This document shows, one piece after another, positions 24,747 through 33,698 of a stretch of 52,014 nt of DNA. The DNA lies in contig CAVAJF010000030.1 of NCBI GenBank assembly GCA_963588905.1, positions 1-52,014 on the forward strand, written 5' to 3'. How positions within the stretch are numbered: the first letter of the stretch is position 1; the number at the start of each line of letters is the position of its first letter. A program made the position numbers and the translations under genes. Origin of the DNA: Butyricicoccus_A sp963588905 (GTDB lineage Bacteria > Bacillota > Clostridia > Oscillospirales > Butyricicoccaceae). The notes beneath the pieces are model-generated. The model was not told the DNA's origin. It searched no databases and saw only the letters and a program-made list of their open reading frames with translations.

Positions 24747-26503
24747 TGGATACGACGTCTTATACGGCCATGCAGCGCCGCGCTGCCAATCAGGTATGGA
24801 ATGCTGCTGGTGCCTATGATTTTGAACCGATATTTTTGGCGCAGCACACAGATGGTTCTCCTGCTTTGTATATGAACTGTGTTGTTGGACTCGTACATAA
24901 ATATTATGGAGATTCCATCATTCGTTCTCTATTTGACACGTGGTCAGGAGACATGCATCAGGCCATGTTAGATGATCTGACATGGCTATATTTGGAGCAC
25001 ATTGTTTATACAAAAGAACTGCCTCAACGCCCTATCTTGGCCGATTTGCGCCGTACTTACGCAGAAACCTTCTTTGGACAAGAGTATAAACTGTCTCGCC
25101 AAGAATGGATGTCGAAAAATCAATTGGTATATACTATGCAGGCTTCTCGTTGGAGTTCCGTCTTAGAACGAAAGCAACCAGTTTTGACTCCGCGTGAAAA
25201 ATCATTGGCAAACGCACTCGCTCCTCATCAAATCCTAGAGCCAAACCAACTGCAAGCGGAAGTTCTTGCCATTTACAAACATTTTTTGTTGTTTGATGGA
25301 CAAATTCATCGAAAGAAAGCTCTTCGGCTACATGTCACAGGAAAATTGGCGGAGTTGCTTACCAAAACGATGCCAACACAACTCGTAAAGACAGATCGCG
25401 TCACTGTCACGCGGTCTTCTCTGGCAGATCCTCTGCAAGAAGATGGATTTTTACAAAAAAAGAATCGTGCACAGGTAACGCTGAAGCAACACGCTTCACA
25501 GGATCGTGCATATATTGAAAGCTGTTTTGGCCGCTCGCTCTATACCACGGAACAACTGCGACGCGCAGAGCAAGAACTATGCACAGGCAATCATCTTGGC
25601 TGCCATCTTTGGTTTACGGACGGTACCCCTTCCCAAGACGTTGCACCAACAGCAGAAGCGAAACATTTGATGGAACAGGCAGAGCTTCAAGCCATGCGAA
25701 ATCGGGCGTATTATTCGAAGAATATAGACTTGCATCGCAGTGCCATATCAAGATTGACAGAACAGATTCGTAACTGTATGCTTGTGCATCAGCAGCCACA
25801 TGCGTGCCTGTCACGCTGTGGAAAACTGGATACAGCACATGTCTGGCGGGCGCCATTGCTACAAGATAATCGCATTTTCCTTCAGGCGGAAGAGGAAAAT
25901 CAACCGCTGTTTACCGTAGATTTATTGCTGGACGCATCCGCTTCCAGACTGCATTGTCAGGAAGTTCTCGCAACACAAGGCGTCATTTTGGCAGAAAGTT
26001 TGCGCACGTGCAGCATTCCTGTGCGCGTTTCTAGTTTTTGCAGCTTACGCGGATACACGATTCTCCATATTCTAAAACCGTTTGATGCGAAAAACAGTCA
26101 GTCTATTTTTCAATACTTCTCTTCTGGTTGGAATCGAGATGGATTAGTCATGCGTGCGGCGGGAGACTTTTTGACCGTTTTTCCCGGCCCTGCATCTCGT
26201 CATTTAATCGTTATACTGACGGATGCTTCGCCTAACGATAGCTTACGGGTGCAAGCTTCTGCGGAAAATCCGTTTGGACACGATTATGGCGATGCTTTTG
26301 GTGTACAGGACACGGCTGCCGAGGTGCGAACGCTTCGCGCAAAAGGATTTCATGTCTCTGCTATTTTCATGGGAGAATCCTCGACTGCATCCAACGCTTC
26401 TGCTATTTACGGAAAAGAATTCGCGCGGATCAAAGGCATTGACCAACTGGCAAAAGCGGCTGGACTGCTGATTCAACATGAAATCCGTGATTTAGACAAC
26501 TAA
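24746..26503 (+). CDS. VWA-domain protein, partner of MoxR-type ATPase (CobT/NorD-like)
   Basis: A 585-residue cytosolic protein. Residues 1-380 are helical and unassigned, with TARGET-like use of Trp and Tyr in the first 150. A von Willebrand A domain occupies about 390-580, with a complete-looking metal-ion-dependent adhesion site: DASAS (Asp396, Ser398, Ser400) and LTDAS (Asp493). This layout, a variable helical part plus C-terminal VWA and an AAA+ partner, is that of CobT, NorD and CbbO. The start codon ATG overlaps the stop of the ATPase by 1 bp. The client is unknown. Confidence 0.85.
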   Translation: MDTTSYTAMQRRAANQVWNAAGAYDFEPIFLAQHTDGSPALYMNCVVGLVHKYYGDSIIRSLFDTWSGDMHQAMLDDLTWLYLEHIVYTKELPQRPILADLRRTYAETFFGQEYKLSRQEWMSKNQLVYTMQASRWSSVLERKQPVLTPREKSLANALAPHQILEPNQLQAEVLAIYKHFLLFDGQIHRKKALRLHVTGKLAELLTKTMPTQLVKTDRVTVTRSSLADPLQEDGFLQKKNRAQVTLKQHASQDRAYIESCFGRSLYTTEQLRRAEQELCTGNHLGCHLWFTDGTPSQDVAPTAEAKHLMEQAELQAMRNRAYYSKNIDLHRSAISRLTEQIRNCMLVHQQPHACLSRCGKLDTAHVWRAPLLQDNRIFLQAEEENQPLFTVDLLLDASASRLHCQEVLATQGVILAESLRTCSIPVRVSSFCSLRGYTILHILKPFDAKNSQSIFQYFSSGWNRDGLVMRAAGDFLTVFPGPASRHLIVILTDASPNDSLRVQASAENPFGHDYGDAFGVQDTAAEVRTLRAKGFHVSAIFMGESSTASNASAIYGKEFARIKGIDQLAKAAGLLIQHEIRDLDN

Positions 26504-26520
26504 ATTGTTTATTTATGGAA

Positions 26521-26568
26521 AATAATTCCTTTGTTTGTAAGAGATTCCAATCAAAGGAATTATTTTTT
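26521..26568 (+). terminator. Terminator after the MoxR/VWA pair
   Basis: A 13-bp perfect AT-rich stem (26521-26533 with 26552-26564) with an 18-nt loop and trailing T run, directly after the VWA gene. Confidence 0.85.
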
Positions 26569-26694
26569 CATTTTCAATGGGAACAAAAATAATACGATAG
26601 AGAGCAAAATTCTATTTTATTTGATGATTTTCGAATTTTTAACACAACCTTTGCAATTCTTTGGATATTTTCTACAATTTTTTTGATTTTACTC

Positions 26695-26722
26695 TTGCTT
26701 TTTTGCTCGAAAGCTCTATAAT
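26695..26722 (+). promoter_or_regulatory. Promoter of the CstA-family gene
   Basis: TTGCTT (26695-26700), 16-bp spacer, TATAAT (26717-26722), 73 bp before the start codon. The 100 bp before it are AT-rich and hold nothing else I can name. Confidence 0.65.
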
Positions 26723-26795
26723 AACAGGTAAAGAAAGCAGAGTGAATCAGTTGGAAATCTTTGTATGATCCTCTGCTATGCGAGGAGGTCGTCTT

Positions 26796-28304
26796 ATGTT
26801 AAGCTTCATTCTTTGTCTGGCTCTCCTGATTATCGGCTATCTTACCTATGGTAAAATCGTCGATAACACCTTTGGTCCGGATGACCGTGAAACTCCTGCT
26901 GTGCGCATCAACGATGGCGTTGACTACGTTGTTATGCCGCAGTGGAAATTGTTTTTGGTTCAGCTGTTGAATATCGCAGGCCTTGGCCCAATCTTTGGTG
27001 CCATGCAGGGCGCATTGTGGGGACCTGTCGTATTCCTGTGGATCACATTCGGTACGATTTTTGCCGGTGGCGTTCACGATTACTTCTCAGGTATGATTAG
27101 TGAGCGAAATGATGGCAGTTCTGTTGCAGAAGTAACCGGCAAGTATCTAGGTTCCGGTATGCAGAATGTCATGCGTGTCTTCTCAGTTGTTCTGCTGATT
27201 ATGGTTGGCACGGTATTTGCCGTTGGTCCAGCCGGTCTGATCGTTACATTGTGCAAAAACGGTGGTCTGTCCGGTGTTGTTACGACAACCTTGTTCTGGT
27301 TGATTATCATTCTGGTTTACTACTTCATTGCAACCTTTATCTCTATTGATAAGATTATCGGTAAGATTTATCCGATTTTCGGTCTTTGCCTGATTATCAT
27401 GGCAATTGGTGTTATCTTTGGTATTTTCACCAATCCAGATTACACCATTCCAGAAATTTGGAGTCACATGTATAACATGCATCCGGCTGGCACCCCGATT
27501 TGGAGCTTTATGTTCATCACGGTTGCCTGCGGTGCAATTTCTGGTTTCCATTCCACTCAGTCCCCTCTGATGGCTCGCTGCATGAAGAGCGAGAAACAGG
27601 GTCATTTCGTATTCTACGGCGCTATGGTAGCTGAAGGCATTATCGCATTGATTTGGGCAGCAGCTGGCTGCGCTTTGTATAAGGTTACTGGCGGTTTGAA
27701 CACCGGTTTGGCTGCTGCATTGGCAGAAGGTCAGTCCGCAGCGATTTACGATGTATGTTCCAAGACAATGGGCGGCGTTGGTATTGCCCTTGCAATGATC
27801 GGCGTTGTTGTTTGCCCGATCACATCCGGTGATACAGCATTCCGTTCCGCTCGCCTGACTTTGTCCGATTGGTTCCATGTCGATCAGGGTTCGTATCTGA
27901 ATCGCCTGAAGCTATGTATTCCGGTTTTGGGTGTTGGTGCCGTCCTTGGTATTGGCAATGCAATCGGCGCGATTGATTATACCGTTATCTGGCGTTACTT
28001 CAGCTGGACGAATCAGACTCTGGCTATGATTGTGTTGTGGGCAGCTTCGATGTATCTGTTCACAGAAAAGAAGAACTTCTGGATCACAGCAGTGCCTGCA
28101 ACATTCATGAGTGCAGTTTCTTGTACATATTTCATTCTTGCACCGGAATGCCTTGGCAGTTTGATTAACTCTAAGGCTGCGGATGGCACAACGATTTACA
28201 ACACAGCTGTTGCTTATCCGATTGGCATCATCTTTGCAGCTGTTCTGTTAGTCATCTTCCTGCACGCAACAAAGAAGCATTCTGCAAAAGCTTCTCAAGC
28301 ATAA
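26796..28304 (+). CDS. cstA: CstA-family carbon-starvation / pyruvate-type transporter
   Basis: A 502-residue inner-membrane carrier with about thirteen hydrophobic segments. ATG 26796 is chosen because GAGGAGGTC is 6 bp upstream; the in-frame ATG at 26778 lies before that site. CstA hallmarks are NTFGPDDRETPA-type and NDGVDYVVMPQWKLFLVQLLNIAGLGPIFGA stretches, GGVHDYFSGMIS, and SGFHSTQSPLMARC. Members from Proteobacteria are near 700 residues, while short Firmicutes members of about 480-510 are common. Family members import pyruvate or peptides during carbon limitation; the substrate here is not fixed by context. Confidence 0.9.
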   Translation: MLSFILCLALLIIGYLTYGKIVDNTFGPDDRETPAVRINDGVDYVVMPQWKLFLVQLLNIAGLGPIFGAMQGALWGPVVFLWITFGTIFAGGVHDYFSGMISERNDGSSVAEVTGKYLGSGMQNVMRVFSVVLLIMVGTVFAVGPAGLIVTLCKNGGLSGVVTTTLFWLIIILVYYFIATFISIDKIIGKIYPIFGLCLIIMAIGVIFGIFTNPDYTIPEIWSHMYNMHPAGTPIWSFMFITVACGAISGFHSTQSPLMARCMKSEKQGHFVFYGAMVAEGIIALIWAAAGCALYKVTGGLNTGLAAALAEGQSAAIYDVCSKTMGGVGIALAMIGVVVCPITSGDTAFRSARLTLSDWFHVDQGSYLNRLKLCIPVLGVGAVLGIGNAIGAIDYTVIWRYFSWTNQTLAMIVLWAASMYLFTEKKNFWITAVPATFMSAVSCTYFILAPECLGSLINSKAADGTTIYNTAVAYPIGIIFAAVLLVIFLHATKKHSAKASQA

Positions 28305-28321
28305 CCGTGTTATTTGAGTTC

Positions 28322-28373
28322 ACAGCCAGCTGTTGCATCGTCAGCAGCTGGCTGTTCTTCTCTTTCCTTTTTA
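28322..28373 (+). terminator. Terminator after cstA
   Basis: An 11-bp perfect stem (28322-28332 with 28345-28355) and 12-nt loop are followed by a T/C-rich run. Confidence 0.75.
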
Positions 28374-28398
28374 GCAACGTAAAAGTGAGGTTTTCGTT

Positions 28399-29412
28399 AT
28401 GATTTTCAAGCCTTCTCCATTGAGTAGAATGACGATTGACGACCAAGTATTGATTCAAGACAAAAAATCCTGCCGAAAGATTGGCCCCTGTGGTGTCGGC
28501 AAAAAAGCACTGTATCTCAATAGCTTCTTTATCGATCGGCAATATTATGTCCCATTTTCTGCTATTCAGCGCGTTTTCAAGCGCGTTGCTATGAGTAAAG
28601 GCGGGTTTTCTGGCAAAGGCATGTTTGCCAGTATGGCCTATCTCGTTGTAGAATTCGATAACGGACAGGAAAAGCAGTGCAATTTCAAATATGAAAATCA
28701 AGTGGATGACCTGTTAACGTTGCTTGCCCGCGAGCAGCCGCAAATCAAGCGCGTCAGTGCACAGGCAGAAAAACGCCTTGCTCAGCGCGAAGCACAATTG
28801 GCGGAGGAAGAAAAATCTCGACCGGCGTTATCTGCTTCTGTTCAGCAAGAAATAGACGATCTGCAGCGTGCAATAGATTATCTGGAACAAAAACCAGCGC
28901 TGAGCGATCAACTGAGCAAGGCTGCAAAGCGAAAGCGTGCCTATCAGTGTACCAGCCCAAGCTATCGCTGGGCAGCGATGGCAATTACTATTCTAGGATT
29001 AGTCGCACTGGTTTACGGTATCGTTTCCCTTTTGCATCACGGAACATTTGCTATTTACTTTACGCTGTTTGGTTTGGCTGCAATCTTTACTTTTGCCGGT
29101 TTTAGTGTACTCCCTACCGCGAAAAACAACAAAAAGTCTGTTTTGCAATACGATGAGCAGGCGCAACAGCATATGGAATCTTATTTGCAAAATTATTCTG
29201 ATTTTCCGGTTCCGGTACGATACGCGCATCCGATCGTATTGAAACGAATGCAGCGCGTTATCATGCAAGGTCGTGCGCAGACCAAAGAACAAGCATTGGA
29301 AATCGTCAAACAAGATTTACAAGCACTCAACTCTAATGTGCAGGTATCGCAGGAAGAACACGACGAAGTGGTCGCTATCAAGCCTATGTTCTTGAATGCA
29401 GCGTATGAATAA
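28399..29412 (+). CDS. Unknown membrane protein with coiled-coil segment
   Basis: A 337-residue protein I cannot name. Residues 1-115 form a beta-rich, PH-like or YcxB-like region (FFIDRQYYVPFSAIQRVF; AYLVVEFDNGQEKQCNF). Residues about 120-185 are Gln/Glu/Ala-rich and likely coiled coil. Two transmembrane helices follow at about 197-218 and 223-240, and a C-terminal soluble part includes a helical segment (KRMQRVIMQGRAQTKEQALEIVKQDL). It starts 26 bp after the cstA terminator behind GTGAGG. Both ends probably face the cytosol. Nothing in the context shows its job. Confidence 0.75.
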   Translation: MIFKPSPLSRMTIDDQVLIQDKKSCRKIGPCGVGKKALYLNSFFIDRQYYVPFSAIQRVFKRVAMSKGGFSGKGMFASMAYLVVEFDNGQEKQCNFKYENQVDDLLTLLAREQPQIKRVSAQAEKRLAQREAQLAEEEKSRPALSASVQQEIDDLQRAIDYLEQKPALSDQLSKAAKRKRAYQCTSPSYRWAAMAITILGLVALVYGIVSLLHHGTFAIYFTLFGLAAIFTFAGFSVLPTAKNNKKSVLQYDEQAQQHMESYLQNYSDFPVPVRYAHPIVLKRMQRVIMQGRAQTKEQALEIVKQDLQALNSNVQVSQEEHDEVVAIKPMFLNAAYE

Positions 29413-29414
29413 CG

Positions 29415-29463
29415 AAAAATCCAGCTTTTACAGATTATGTCCGTAAAAGCTGGATTTTGTTTT
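29415..29463. terminator. Bidirectional terminator
   Basis: A 16-bp perfect stem (29416-29431 with 29443-29458) with A run on the left and T run on the right, between convergent genes ending at 29412 and 29462. Confidence 0.9.
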
Positions 29464-30319
29464 ATCTTAGGAGATTTTTTCTTCGTTTTGCTTCTTGTTT
29501 TAAGCTCTTTGGTGCTGTCATTAAGCTAATGCAAGCGTCATCATAAACGGAAAGCAATTGTTGCTTTATGTTTTCATTCTTATTTACGAAGTTTTCTGCT
29601 TCATCAGCTAAATGAAACCAAACTTTACAATTGTTATGCAAAGTTAAAAGATCATTTCTTCCAATTTCGGCATTCCAATCATGTACTTTTCCTATTTTTT
29701 GAATGAAAAAACTTAAAATATGTAATGCATCTTCTAACTGCTTCTTTTCAACAGCATTCTCAAAATCCGAAACATAAATTTCTACAGGAACAAAAAACAT
29801 GCTTTTTTTGGCAAACGAATGGTCTTTATCCATCATTTGAAAGGAATGCATCAGAAATTGCAGTTCCGTTTCCACTGATTGAGAAAATTCCTCTCCTCTC
29901 TGATTATAACGCCAACGATAATACTGATACGCCGTATTCTGCACGTGAAGCACCTGTTTCTTGATTTCTTTGATGTTTGCACTGCTATCTGACTGTAGCT
30001 GTTCCAATTGCTTTTTAGCAGAGATATATTCTAACTCAAAATCCCGTTTCGTTGTATCAGATGCAGAAGGCCCAGATAAAGCCAGCGGGCCATTGATAAA
30101 TAATACAAAAATAATATATCCGACACTGATATTCTCTAGTATCGTCCAAATTCGTGCTGTACGATTCCAACATAAAAAAAGAATACATGTTGCGACAAAG
30201 AGCATCTGACTAAATCGTAAAGTATAATAACTCATTTTTGTCAAAAGCCCAGCTTCAAACCATGTTGATTTGATAAATACCATGTTTGCCTTGCGAAAAA
30301 GCGATAGATGCTCCAGCAT
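29462..30319 (-). CDS. Unknown membrane protein
   Basis: A 285-residue protein that I do not recognise. Two hydrophobic helices lie near residues 36-53 and 64-84, followed by a long helical, charged C-terminal domain (KKQLEQLQSDSSANIKEIKKQV and an ENAVEKKQLEDALHILSFFIQ stretch) likely in the cytosol. The start is uncertain: ATG 30319 lacks a good ribosome-binding site, and later ATGs at residues 13 and 28 are alternatives. It lies 120 bp after the metallopeptidase-like gene, on the same strand, and they may be co-transcribed. Confidence 0.6.
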   Translation of the reverse strand: MLEHLSLFRKANMVFIKSTWFEAGLLTKMSYYTLRFSQMLFVATCILFLCWNRTARIWTILENISVGYIIFVLFINGPLALSGPSASDTTKRDFELEYISAKKQLEQLQSDSSANIKEIKKQVLHVQNTAYQYYRWRYNQRGEEFSQSVETELQFLMHSFQMMDKDHSFAKKSMFFVPVEIYVSDFENAVEKKQLEDALHILSFFIQKIGKVHDWNAEIGRNDLLTLHNNCKVWFHLADEAENFVNKNENIKQQLLSVYDDACISLMTAPKSLKQEAKRRKNLLR

Positions 30320-30439
30320 TTTTCGCCGTTCTGTGATGGTGTAGCGGTTAACAAAATCAACCCAAAGACAAGCTGACTGAACAGATAAACATACAAAGAA
30401 TTAGTTCAACTAAGCACCGTCCAAATAATTCTAAACCAT

Positions 30440-30994
30440 TCAAGATTGATCTCCATCCCACTCTTTCCAGTCATAATACGTTTCGGTCAACTGCGACATT
30501 CCCAAATCTATTAGATATTGATAAACCTTTTTCTCTCCTAATTTCTGAGCTTCTCGCTCATTTTTCCGATGCTCAATCACTGTATCTCCTTGCCGAGTAT
30601 TATTGATCCACTGATAATAATGTGTCAACTCATGTGCGATGGTACATAGTGTTGCAAAAATCGTATCCTCTAGACCATGTCTCTGACATTGCTTTTGAAA
30701 ATCACCAACAGCACCGGTTGCGATGGTAATATGTGGTTCTTTCAAACGGTTATACGGTTTACTGCATTTTCCACTGACTTGTTCTCCAGACATAGCGCGC
30801 ACTGTGTCAGAAGCTTTAAAATATATCATAACACGAATTGGAAATTCATAATAATCCCTAACCCATTCGCAAAACATATAACACGGCCATTTTATTTCGG
30901 GTGGAATTCGATTGTCAAATCTTGTGTACAATCCCGTGCGTACTTCTTTATCACTGTAAAAAACCTTCCAGTTTTCAGATTTCCAAATATCCAT
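30440..30994 (-). CDS. Putative zinc metallopeptidase-like protein (HELTH motif)
   Basis: A 184-residue soluble protein, start ATG 30994 behind AGGGAGA. A zincin-type HExxH motif is visible in TIAHELTHYYQW (about residues 119-130), with a downstream acidic cluster NEREAQ that could give the third ligand. No signal peptide is present. The rest (YMFCEWVRDYYEFPIRVMIYF) gives no family I can name. Small HExxH proteins of this size include SprT-like and phage-like ImmA/IrrE types, but neither fits well here. Its promoter at 31104-31132 is a perfect consensus, suggesting strong or constitutive transcription. Confidence 0.65.
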   Translation of the reverse strand: MDIWKSENWKVFYSDKEVRTGLYTRFDNRIPPEIKWPCYMFCEWVRDYYEFPIRVMIYFKASDTVRAMSGEQVSGKCSKPYNRLKEPHITIATGAVGDFQKQCQRHGLEDTIFATLCTIAHELTHYYQWINNTRQGDTVIEHRKNEREAQKLGEKKVYQYLIDLGMSQLTETYYDWKEWDGDQS

Positions 30995-31103
30995 ATGATA
31001 TTCTCCCTATTTTACTCACAATAATGTCCCTTCGGCAACTCTCTTTTTGTTGGAATATTCACGCGAAGCAATCACCGCACTTATTATCGTATCTAACAAT
31101 TTC

Positions 31104-31132
31104 ATTATATAGCCTCTTTTATGTCCTGTCAA
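31104..31132 (-). promoter_or_regulatory. Consensus sigma-A promoter of the HELTH gene
   Basis: On the minus strand: perfect TTGACA (31132-31127), 17-bp spacer, perfect TATAAT (31109-31104). The leader to the start codon at 30994 is about 100 nt. Confidence 0.85.
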
Positions 31133-31147
31133 AAGTTTCCGGCTATG

Positions 31148-31185
31148 CAAAACCCGCTTAACCATAAAGCTAGTCAAGCGGGTTT
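31148..31185 (-). terminator. Terminator of the polyamine operon
   Basis: A 10-bp perfect stem (31150-31159 with 31176-31185) with a 16-nt loop and a short T run on the minus strand, just after nspC. Confidence 0.75.
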
Positions 31186-31191
31186 GTGTAG

Positions 31192-32409
31192 TTACTTTCT
31201 TCTTCCCAATCGTTCCTTAAAGTTAGAATATCCGAAGTCAGTCAGCTGCTCGCAAGTGCCATCTGCTTTTCGCAGATAAATATTGGGAAGCGGCATACCG
31301 TTAAACGTGTTGTTTTTACAGGTCGTGTAAATCGCCATGTCTCCAAATACCAGCAAATATCCTGTTTTCAGTGGATGATTGAAGCTATACTCTCCAACGA
31401 CATCTCCCGAAAGGCAGGTCGGGCCGCCAAGACGAAATGAATACGGAAGTTCTGACGGTTCATCCGCGCCTAACAGCGGCGGGCGATACGGCATTTCCAA
31501 TACATCCGGCATGTGACACGCTGCGCTAGCGTCTAAAATTGCGATTTGGGTTTCGCCATTTTGCATTGTATCCAAAACATGCGTCAGCAAATATCCGGCA
31601 TTTAACGCCCATGCTTCGCCGGGTTCCAAATAGACCATCACTTGCCATTGCTCCTGAGCGTAGCGGATACAGCGTTCGAGCCGAGCTATATCATACCCAG
31701 GTTTGGTAATATGATGGCCGCCGCCAAAGTTTACCCACTGCATTCGTGGTAAAATGTCTCCAAACGTCCGCTCAACAGCAGCAAGCGTGGACTCCAAGTC
31801 ATCAGAATCCTGCTCACATAACGTATGAAAATGCAGACCATCCAACAAATCCAACAGCTCTGGGCATTCTTCCATTGCACGGTCAAATTGTGCGCGAGTT
31901 GTTCCCATGCGGCTGCCCGGTGCACAGGGATCATAAATCGCATGTCCCTCCTGCGTAGAATATTCTGGATTGATGCGCAAGCCGACACTTTTTCCTGCTT
32001 GTTTTGCCATTTTTCCGAATGTTTTCAGCTGAGAGAGCGAATTAAACATGATGTGATCGGCATAGGTCAGCAATTCTGCAAATTCATCCTCACGGTATCC
32101 GGCACAAAATACATGTACCTCTTTATTCGGCATTTCTTCTGCACCCAAACGAGCTTCATATAATCCACTCGCCTCTGTTCCCGCAAGATACGGCTCAAAG
32201 AACGGATAACAATCGTAATTGCTAAATGCTTTCTGTGCCAGCAAAACGCGACAGCCTGTGCGCTGTGCTAGCTTTCCCAATATCACCGCGTTGTGCACAA
32301 GAGCTGCTTCATCCAACACATAACACGGCGTCGGCAGAGCTTGAAGCTCTGCCGGTATCACGCCATGGATCGCCGCAAATGGTGCGCGCGTGTCTCTGCT
32401 TTCCTGCAT
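31192..32409 (-). CDS. nspC: Carboxynorspermidine / carboxyspermidine decarboxylase
   Basis: A 405-residue PLP enzyme of the alanine-racemase-fold decarboxylases; it removes CO2 from carboxy(nor)spermidine to give spermidine or norspermidine. Visible features are the PLP lysine region LLAQKAFSNYDCYP near residue 60, FHTLCEQDSDDLE, the NFGGGHHITKPGYD phosphate loop, LEPGEAWALNAGYL, and CLSGDVVGEYSF with the substrate-site cysteine. About 20 extra residues precede the usual start. Its start overlaps the stop of the dehydrogenase gene (TAATG-type junction). It is last in the polyamine operon. Confidence 0.93.
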   Translation of the reverse strand: MQESRDTRAPFAAIHGVIPAELQALPTPCYVLDEAALVHNAVILGKLAQRTGCRVLLAQKAFSNYDCYPFFEPYLAGTEASGLYEARLGAEEMPNKEVHVFCAGYREDEFAELLTYADHIMFNSLSQLKTFGKMAKQAGKSVGLRINPEYSTQEGHAIYDPCAPGSRMGTTRAQFDRAMEECPELLDLLDGLHFHTLCEQDSDDLESTLAAVERTFGDILPRMQWVNFGGGHHITKPGYDIARLERCIRYAQEQWQVMVYLEPGEAWALNAGYLLTHVLDTMQNGETQIAILDASAACHMPDVLEMPYRPPLLGADEPSELPYSFRLGGPTCLSGDVVGEYSFNHPLKTGYLLVFGDMAIYTTCKNNTFNGMPLPNIYLRKADGTCEQLTDFGYSNFKERLGRRK

Positions 32410-33668
32410 CAGTCCACCAGTGCCGGTGCATGGCTTTCGCTGCGCGGCAAGCCGTACTGATCCAGTGCATCGAGGAACGGATCCGGATCAAATTCCTCTA
32501 CGGTGTAAACACCCGGCTTCTCCCATTTGCCGGTCAGCATCATCAGGGCACCACACATAGCCGGAACACCCGTGGTATAGCTGATTGCCTGGCTGCCAAC
32601 TTCCTGATAGCACGCCTGATGGTCACAAATGTTATAGATGTAGTACGTCTTTTCTTTACCGTCTTTGGTTCCGGTAAAGATGCAGCCAATGTTGGTCTTG
32701 CCCTTGGTGCGCGGACCGAGGCTTGCCGGATCCGGAAGCAGGGCCTTCAGGAACTGAATCGGCACGATTTCCTGTCCGTTGAACGAAATCGGTGTTGTGG
32801 AGAGCATTCCGACATCCTCCAAACAACGCATATGGTCAAGATAGCTCTGACCAAAGGTCATAAAGAAGCGAATGCGCTTGACACCCGGAATGGTCTTAGC
32901 CAACGACTCAATCTCTTCGTGGTGCAGCAGATACATATCTTTATCACCAACCTGATCAAAGGTGTACTCCCGCTTGATGCTCATCGCCGGAATTTCTACC
33001 CAATGGCCATTCTCCCAGTAGCTGCCCGGTGCACTGACTTCGCGCAGGTTGATTTCCGGATTGAAATTGGTTGCAAAGGCATAGCCATGGTCGCCGCCGT
33101 TGCAGTCCAAAATATCAATGGTATCAATCTGGTCAAATTCGTGCTTTGCAGCGTATGCGCAATAAGCCTGCGTAACACCCGGGTCAAATCCGCAGCCAAG
33201 CAGAGCTGTCAGACCAGCATCTTCAAACTTCTTGCGGTATGCCCACTGCCAAGAGTAATCGAAATAAGCAGAAAAACCTTCCTCTTTACAACGCTTCTCA
33301 TAAATGGCACGCCATTCCGGGTCATCGGTGTCCTCCGGCTCATAGTTTGCCGTGTCCATATAGTTGACACCACATGCCAGACAAGCATCCATGATCGTCA
33401 GATCCTGATACGGCAGTGCAATATTCATAACCAGATCCGGCTTGTAGTCGTGAATGAGGTCGATAACCTGCTGCACATCATCGGCATCAACCTGTGCCGT
33501 GGTGACAACGGTCTTGGTCTTACCTGCAAGCTTTGCCGCCAGCGCATCGCACTTGGACTTGGTGCGGCTGGCAATGCACAGCTCGGTAAACACATCGCTG
33601 ACCTGGCAGCATTTCTGGATCGCAACACTGGCTACGCCGCCGCAGCCGATTACAAGAACTCTACTCAT
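32409..33668 (-). CDS. Carboxynorspermidine / carboxyspermidine dehydrogenase (saccharopine-dehydrogenase family)
   Basis: A 419-residue NAD(P)H-dependent enzyme that condenses aspartate semialdehyde with putrescine or diaminopropane to carboxy(nor)spermidine, the step before NspC. The Rossmann motif VLVIGCGGVASVA opens the protein, and VVTTAQVDADD, NIALPYQDLTIMDACLACGVNYMDTAN and LLGCGFDPGVTQAYCAYA are saccharopine-dehydrogenase-family segments. It is upstream of nspC with a 1-bp overlap, an arrangement known for carboxyspermidine pathways. This route makes spermidine without S-adenosylmethionine decarboxylase. Confidence 0.93.
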   Translation of the reverse strand: MSRVLVIGCGGVASVAIQKCCQVSDVFTELCIASRTKSKCDALAAKLAGKTKTVVTTAQVDADDVQQVIDLIHDYKPDLVMNIALPYQDLTIMDACLACGVNYMDTANYEPEDTDDPEWRAIYEKRCKEEGFSAYFDYSWQWAYRKKFEDAGLTALLGCGFDPGVTQAYCAYAAKHEFDQIDTIDILDCNGGDHGYAFATNFNPEINLREVSAPGSYWENGHWVEIPAMSIKREYTFDQVGDKDMYLLHHEEIESLAKTIPGVKRIRFFMTFGQSYLDHMRCLEDVGMLSTTPISFNGQEIVPIQFLKALLPDPASLGPRTKGKTNIGCIFTGTKDGKEKTYYIYNICDHQACYQEVGSQAISYTTGVPAMCGALMMLTGKWEKPGVYTVEEFDPDPFLDALDQYGLPRSESHAPALVD

Positions 33669-33698
33669 GTCATATACTCCTTTTTTTGTCTGTATGGT

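Noticed and set aside
31008..31105. 29-codon frame (MKLLDTIISAV...) on the minus strand right after the consensus promoter
   Set aside because: Its ATG overlaps the -10 box, so it would not be in the transcript from that promoter, and it has no ribosome-binding site.
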